64,000 bases of DNA. Origin: Williamsia sp. (lineage in GTDB: Bacteria > Bacteroidota > Bacteroidia > Chitinophagales > Chitinophagaceae). The notes below the pieces were generated by a model, which had not been told where the DNA came from, did no database searches, and worked only from the letters and a program-made list of their open reading frames with translations. Of the stretch, positions 60,118-64,000 are shown in pieces. The stretch is from the NCBI GenBank assembly GCA_015069695.1, contig JADCRZ010000001.1, forward strand, positions 310,001-374,000, given 5' to 3'. The position numbers and the translations under genes are program-made. Position 1 is the stretch's first letter, and each line of letters begins with the position of its first letter.

Positions 60118-63100
60118 TCAGCGCTGCACCACTACTTTCATTACCTGTACGCCATTTACGCCTGTCACCTTTACATAGTACACACCGGATGCCTGCAGGC
60201 CGAGTTTCAGTGTGATGCCGGTCTTACCGCCTGTATTTACCCTTCTTCTTTCCACCAGCTTGCCGCTTTCGGTAAGTATTTCCACATTGACTGCCTGGTC
60301 TTTCAGCCCCTGTAACCGCATGGTAAATTCACGCTGCGTCGGGTTGGGATATATTTGCATGACCGCTGTTTCCTGGATGCCTGTTGTTGTCATGACTGGT
60401 GCAGCAGCCTGGGCAGTCATGGATACCGGGCTGTTTACTTTAAACACAGAAACGGCGTTAGGACCTGCATTGGCCGTTGCTACTTCTGCTATGCCATCGC
60501 CATCCAGATCTCCCATGGCAAGGCCCAGCGGGTAAATGCCGGTGCTGAAGTCTGCTTTGTCTGCAAAGGAAGAAGCCGTAATGGTTCCGGTTGTATGCTT
60601 GTTGCGCAGCACTGACATGCTGTTGGACCCTGAATTGGCTGTTATCAAATCAATCTTGCCATCCCCGTCTGCATCACCCAGGGTAACAGCATAAGGCTGG
60701 GTGCCGGCCGGAAAGTCGACCCTGGGCTCAAACAAAACTGTTGTTGGTACTGCGATAAAGAGGTTGTTGCGTAGCACAGATACCGAGTTGGAGCCGTAGT
60801 TGGCTACCACAATATCAGGCATGCTGTCTCCATCTACATCACCTATAGCTATGCTGTTCGGATTGCTGCCGGTGGGGTAGGATGTTGCCGGACTAAAAGA
60901 AGCGGGGTTGATATTGCCGTAAACACTGTTGTTGCGCAGCACAGAAACCGTATTGCCTTTTTCGTTGGCTACAATGATGTCCGGTTTTCCATCCCTGTTA
61001 ACATCAGCAACTGCTACCGAGCGGGGAAAGTTTCCAACAGGAAAACTTACCGGGGCAGCAAACTGAACGGTGGGACCATTGCTGGCATGCGAAGAAAGGT
61101 TGCGCAGCACCGTTACAGTACCTGCATAAGGGTTGGTAAGTACCAATTCTGGCCGTCCATCGCCATCCAGATCACCTACTGCAAAAGACGATGCATAGCC
61201 ACCGGTCGAAAAATCTTTTCGTGTAGAAGCAAAGGTGTTGGCGTCAATCTGGCCATAGTTGAAACTGCCCTGAAAAACAGATATGGTATTGGCAGCAGGA
61301 CTTAGTACAACCACATCCTGATAAGCATAGCCGTCTATATCGGCAAAGGCAACAGCCCGCGGTTCGGGGGCGGTGACAAATTTGACCGGGGCGTCGAAAG
61401 AACCGGACGTAATATTTCCTGCAGATGAGTTGTTGCGCATCAGCGAAAGTGTATTGGAGCTTTCGTTTACTGTAATCAGATCGGGTTTGCCGTCCTGGTT
61501 TATGTCTCCAAATGCTACACCGTATGTAACCGGTCCAAGAACTGGTAAATCAACCTTTTGCCGGTAAAAATTGAGTGGTATACCGGTGCCAAACGGATTG
61601 GAGAATGTAGTAACAAAAGGAAGTGGAGAATAGGCCGCCAGTTCGGTGTTGTTTTTAGACACGGAGATGGGGTAGTAGGTAGCACCTGCGGGAACTTTCA
61701 CCTGCAGCATGTGTGCGTTGCCACCTGTGATCTCGGCCTTCACTGCGCCAAAGAAAACCTGGTTGAGAAAGTAAACAGGATCATAACCATTGCCGTTGAT
61801 GGTAACGGTTGTGCCCACCGGGCCGCTGGCCGGACTGAATGAATTAACCACGATGGGTTGCGGTGAGTTGATTGTCCGCACTGATACATTGTTTGGAGAA
61901 GCTGATGTTGACACCAGTTCGGCAAGGCCGTTGCCATCCAGATCACCAATGGCAATGCTGACCGGATAATTGCCCGCTGCAAAGTCGGACCGGGGAGCAA
62001 GCGAAGTAGAGATGATAGTATTGGGAGCAGCCGTATTGCGCAGGACAGAAAGGTTGGTGGAACCGGCATTTGCCGTAGCGATATCCGGTTTTCCATCACC
62101 GTCCAGATCGCCGGCGGCAACAGCAAAAGGCTGCACGCCGGTGGCAAAATCGACTCTTGGAATAAAAGAAGCAAAGTTGATGCCCCCTCCTACAGTTTGG
62201 TCATTGTGCAGCACAGACACTGTATTGGATCCGAAATTGGCGACGACGAGATCAGGTTTGCCATCACCGTCTATATCACTGGCAACTACACCATTGGGAT
62301 TGTTGCCGGTAGCAAAACTCCGCGGTGCTCCAAAAGAAGAAGCATTGATCATGCCAGTAACAACCGTACTGCGCAGGACGGAAACAGTATTGGATTGTTC
62401 GTTTGCTACAGCAATATCCGGCTTTCCGTCCGCATCCAGATCGCTCACTATTATATAGCGAGGTGTGTTGCCTGCTTCAAAGTCGGTTCTGGGTGCAAAA
62501 GAAGAAGCATCTATGATGCCGGTTTTAGCCGTATTGCGCAGTACAGAAACCGTTCCGGCTGCAAGGTTGGCTACCAGTATATCAGGTTTGCCATCAAGGT
62601 CTATATCCCCGATGGTTACGGAAAAAGGCTGGGAGCCTGTAGGGAAGTCTACTTTTGTTCCAAAGGCAGCAGTTCCGGAAGAAGTATTTTGCAGCACCGA
62701 AATGGTGGAAGAACCGGCATTCGCCACTACAACATCAGGTTTGCCATCACCATCCAGGTCACCAATGGCTATTGAGCGGGGCTCGTTCCCCACCGGAATT
62801 TCCGTCCCGAATAAAAAAGAAGTCGTCGCCAGTCCCCCGGAAGCTGTCCTGTTTTCTCTTACCACGATGATGTTATTGGTGGGATGGGCTTCCACCATGT
62901 CTGGTTTGCCATCACCGTTCAGGTCGCCCAGCGCAACAAAATAAGGAAGGGTGCCGGAAGCAAACTGCAGGCCTTCTTTGTAGAAATTGTACGGTATGCC
63001 CGTGCCATAAGGATTGCTGGACGTAGTAACAAAAGGCTTGGAGGAATAACCCGTCAAGCCGTTGGCTCCGTTAAGCACGGAAACAGGCTGATAATTGGTG

Positions 63101-64000
63101 CCCGGTGGTACAATGACGGTTAAGCTGGTAGCGGATCCTCCGGTTACAAGCGCTTTAACCGTTCCAAAAAGAACCATATTGTCAGAAGGCGTGGCATTGA
63201 AGCCGGATCCCGTAATGGTAACTGTTGAACCTACGGGGCTGCTGAGCGGGTTCACAGTACTGATCTGGGGTACAGAGGAAAGTGACGAGGCATTTGCTCT
63301 CAGCACAGAAACACTGAATGTGGAATTATTTGTGATGACGACCTCGGCGATTCCGTCGCCGTCCAGGTCGCTGAGGGTAATGCCGCTGCCTGCATTGTCG
63401 CATGGAAAATCCACTTTTGCAGCAAAGGAAGAGGAGGTAATGCTGCCCGCAATAGCCGTATTGCGCAGTATGGAAACCGCATTTAACTGTGTTGTCAATA
63501 TATCCAGCTTTCCATCTCCGTCAACATCGCCGAGCGAAAGACTACCCGGGGAAGTTGCAAGGTCAACTCTTGGCTGAAAGGAAGTTGAACTGATGTTGCC
63601 CGGATTGGCCGTATTTCGCAATACAGACACGCCGAAAGACGCTCTGGTTACCACATCGGATTTGCCGTCGCCATCCACATCGCCTACAGCGAGTGACCGG
63701 TAATTGGTTTCCACAGCAAAATCAACATGGGGAGCAAATGAAGCAGCTGTTATGCTACCTATATGTGATAGATTCCGCATAACAGAAACGAAGCCCAGCT
63801 CACTGGAGGATAGGTTCTGGTGGGCTGTAATCAGATCTGGCTTGCCATCTCCGTCAACATCGCCTGTTGTGACCGTATTGAGGAACCCGGCTGTCGGGAC
63901 ATCAACCCTGGGCGCAAAAGAAGACACACCTAAGATTCCAGCTGTAGAAATATTCCGGAATACGCTTACTGAATTCAGACCTGGATTGAGGCTTGCCAGA
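60118..64000 (-). CDS. Giant FG-GAP/IPT repeat protein with T9SS sorting domain (paralogue 3, N-terminus beyond the window)
   Basis: The frame is open through the right-hand edge; about 1294 C-terminal residues are visible, and the upstream sequence continues the repeat (NSVSVFRNISTAGILG), so the GTG at 63927 is not the start. IPT domains near 63265 and 61855, with FG-GAP repeats between and after, and a T9SS domain (MQIYPNPTQREFTMRLQGL) at the end. 139 bp separate its stop from the ATG of paralogue 2 and I see no terminator there, so the two may be co-transcribed. Confidence 0.85.
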   Translation of the reverse strand, partial: LASLNPGLNSVSVFRNISTAGILGVSSFAPRVDVPTAGFLNTVTTGDVDGDGKPDLITAHQNLSSSELGFVSVMRNLSHIGSITAASFAPHVDFAVETNYRSLAVGDVDGDGKSDVVTRASFGVSVLRNTANPGNISSTSFQPRVDLATSPGSLSLGDVDGDGKLDILTTQLNAVSILRNTAIAGSITSSSFAAKVDFPCDNAGSGITLSDLDGDGIAEVVITNNSTFSVSVLRANASSLSSVPQISTVNPLSSPVGSTVTITGSGFNATPSDNMVLFGTVKALVTGGSATSLTVIVPPGTNYQPVSVLNGANGLTGYSSKPFVTTSSNPYGTGIPYNFYKEGLQFASGTLPYFVALGDLNGDGKPDMVEAHPTNNIIVVRENRTASGGLATTSFLFGTEIPVGNEPRSIAIGDLDGDGKPDVVVANAGSSTISVLQNTSSGTAAFGTKVDFPTGSQPFSVTIGDIDLDGKPDILVANLAAGTVSVLRNTAKTGIIDASSFAPRTDFEAGNTPRYIIVSDLDADGKPDIAVANEQSNTVSVLRSTVVTGMINASSFGAPRSFATGNNPNGVVASDIDGDGKPDLVVANFGSNTVSVLHNDQTVGGGINFASFIPRVDFATGVQPFAVAAGDLDGDGKPDIATANAGSTNLSVLRNTAAPNTIISTSLAPRSDFAAGNYPVSIAIGDLDGNGLAELVSTSASPNNVSVRTINSPQPIVVNSFSPASGPVGTTVTINGNGYDPVYFLNQVFFGAVKAEITGGNAHMLQVKVPAGATYYPISVSKNNTELAAYSPLPFVTTFSNPFGTGIPLNFYRQKVDLPVLGPVTYGVAFGDINQDGKPDLITVNESSNTLSLMRNNSSAGNITSGSFDAPVKFVTAPEPRAVAFADIDGYAYQDVVVLSPAANTISVFQGSFNYGQIDANTFASTRKDFSTGGYASSFAVGDLDGDGRPELVLTNPYAGTVTVLRNLSSHASNGPTVQFAAPVSFPVGNFPRSVAVADVNRDGKPDIIVANEKGNTVSVLRNNSVYGNINPASFSPATSYPTGSNPNSIAIGDVDGDSMPDIVVANYGSNSVSVLRNNLFIAVPTTVLFEPRVDFPAGTQPYAVTLGDADGDGKIDLITANSGSNSMSVLRNKHTTGTITASSFADKADFSTGIYPLGLAMGDLDGDGIAEVATANAGPNAVSVFKVNSPVSMTAQAAAPVMTTTGIQETAVMQIYPNPTQREFTMRLQGLKDQAVNVEILTESGKLVERRRVNTGGKTGITLKLGLQASGVYYVKVTGVNGVQVMKVVVQR

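Noticed and set aside
51705-64000. CRISPR-like or tandem-repeat DNA array
   Set aside because: The repetition is in-frame protein repeats (about 60 residues) with varied sequence; there are no constant short repeats with unique spacers.
51705-64000. FG-GAP giants as part of the biosynthetic cluster, because UnbV also has FG-GAP repeats
   Set aside because: They carry T9SS sorting domains and no ASPIC/UnbV domain, and a strong terminator separates them from the cluster; nothing links them functionally.

Overview
The window is chromosomal DNA from a Bacteroidota bacterium, most likely of the Chitinophagaceae type. The signs are TonB-dependent receptors with a carboxypeptidase-regulatory N-domain, lipoproteins with short lipoboxes, several secreted proteins with C-terminal type IX secretion (T9SS) sorting domains, a T6SS(iii)-type tssN/tssO-like pair, and few obvious Shine-Dalgarno sequences. 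I see no rRNA, tRNA, CRISPR array, insertion sequence or phage gene.

Layout. 1-14.8 kb is envelope and secreted functions: the end of a TonB receptor, a secreted metallo-beta-lactamase-fold protein, a GDPD-like lipoprotein, a phytase/esterase-like T9SS substrate, two small proteins, then a PhoX-like lipoprotein, a di-haem peroxidase, a TonB receptor and a beta-helix lipoprotein. 14.8-18.2 kb is a tight operon (LpxH-like phosphatase, glycosyltransferase, GH1 glycosidase). 18.6-25.2 kb holds cmoA with a membrane methyltransferase, a tssN/tssO-like pair, a TetR/nitroreductase pair sharing a probable operator, a methyltransferase and a sugar kinase. 25.3-30.8 kb holds a DUF5009 membrane protein, an MFS transporter and a GH63-like glucosidase.

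30.9-51.4 kb is the outstanding region: about 20 kb, all on the minus strand, that reads as an enediyne-type polyketide gene cluster. It has the complete core cassette known from actinomycete enediyne clusters: an iterative PKS (KS-AT-ACP-KR-DH), its hot-dog thioesterase, a DUF1702 (UnbL) protein, UnbV and UnbU. Around it are genes that I do not associate with the classical cassette: a stand-alone Sfp-type PPTase (the PKS lacks the usual C-terminal PPTase domain), a rhodanese-E1 protein and a MoaD-like protein ending in GG (a potential sulfur-relay pair), two paralogous lipoproteins ending in a CxxCH haem motif, and an ABC permease/ATPase, LolA-like protein and outer-membrane barrel that could carry a hydrophobic product across the envelope. 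No P450, halogenase, sugar or self-resistance gene is visible, so the product may be a polyene, a simple enediyne or something new.

51.7-64 kb is three tandem minus-strand genes for giant FG-GAP/IPT-repeat proteins (the last cut by the window edge), each ending in a T9SS sorting domain. Three copies of a REP-like inverted-repeat element and several large perfect palindromes lie between genes.
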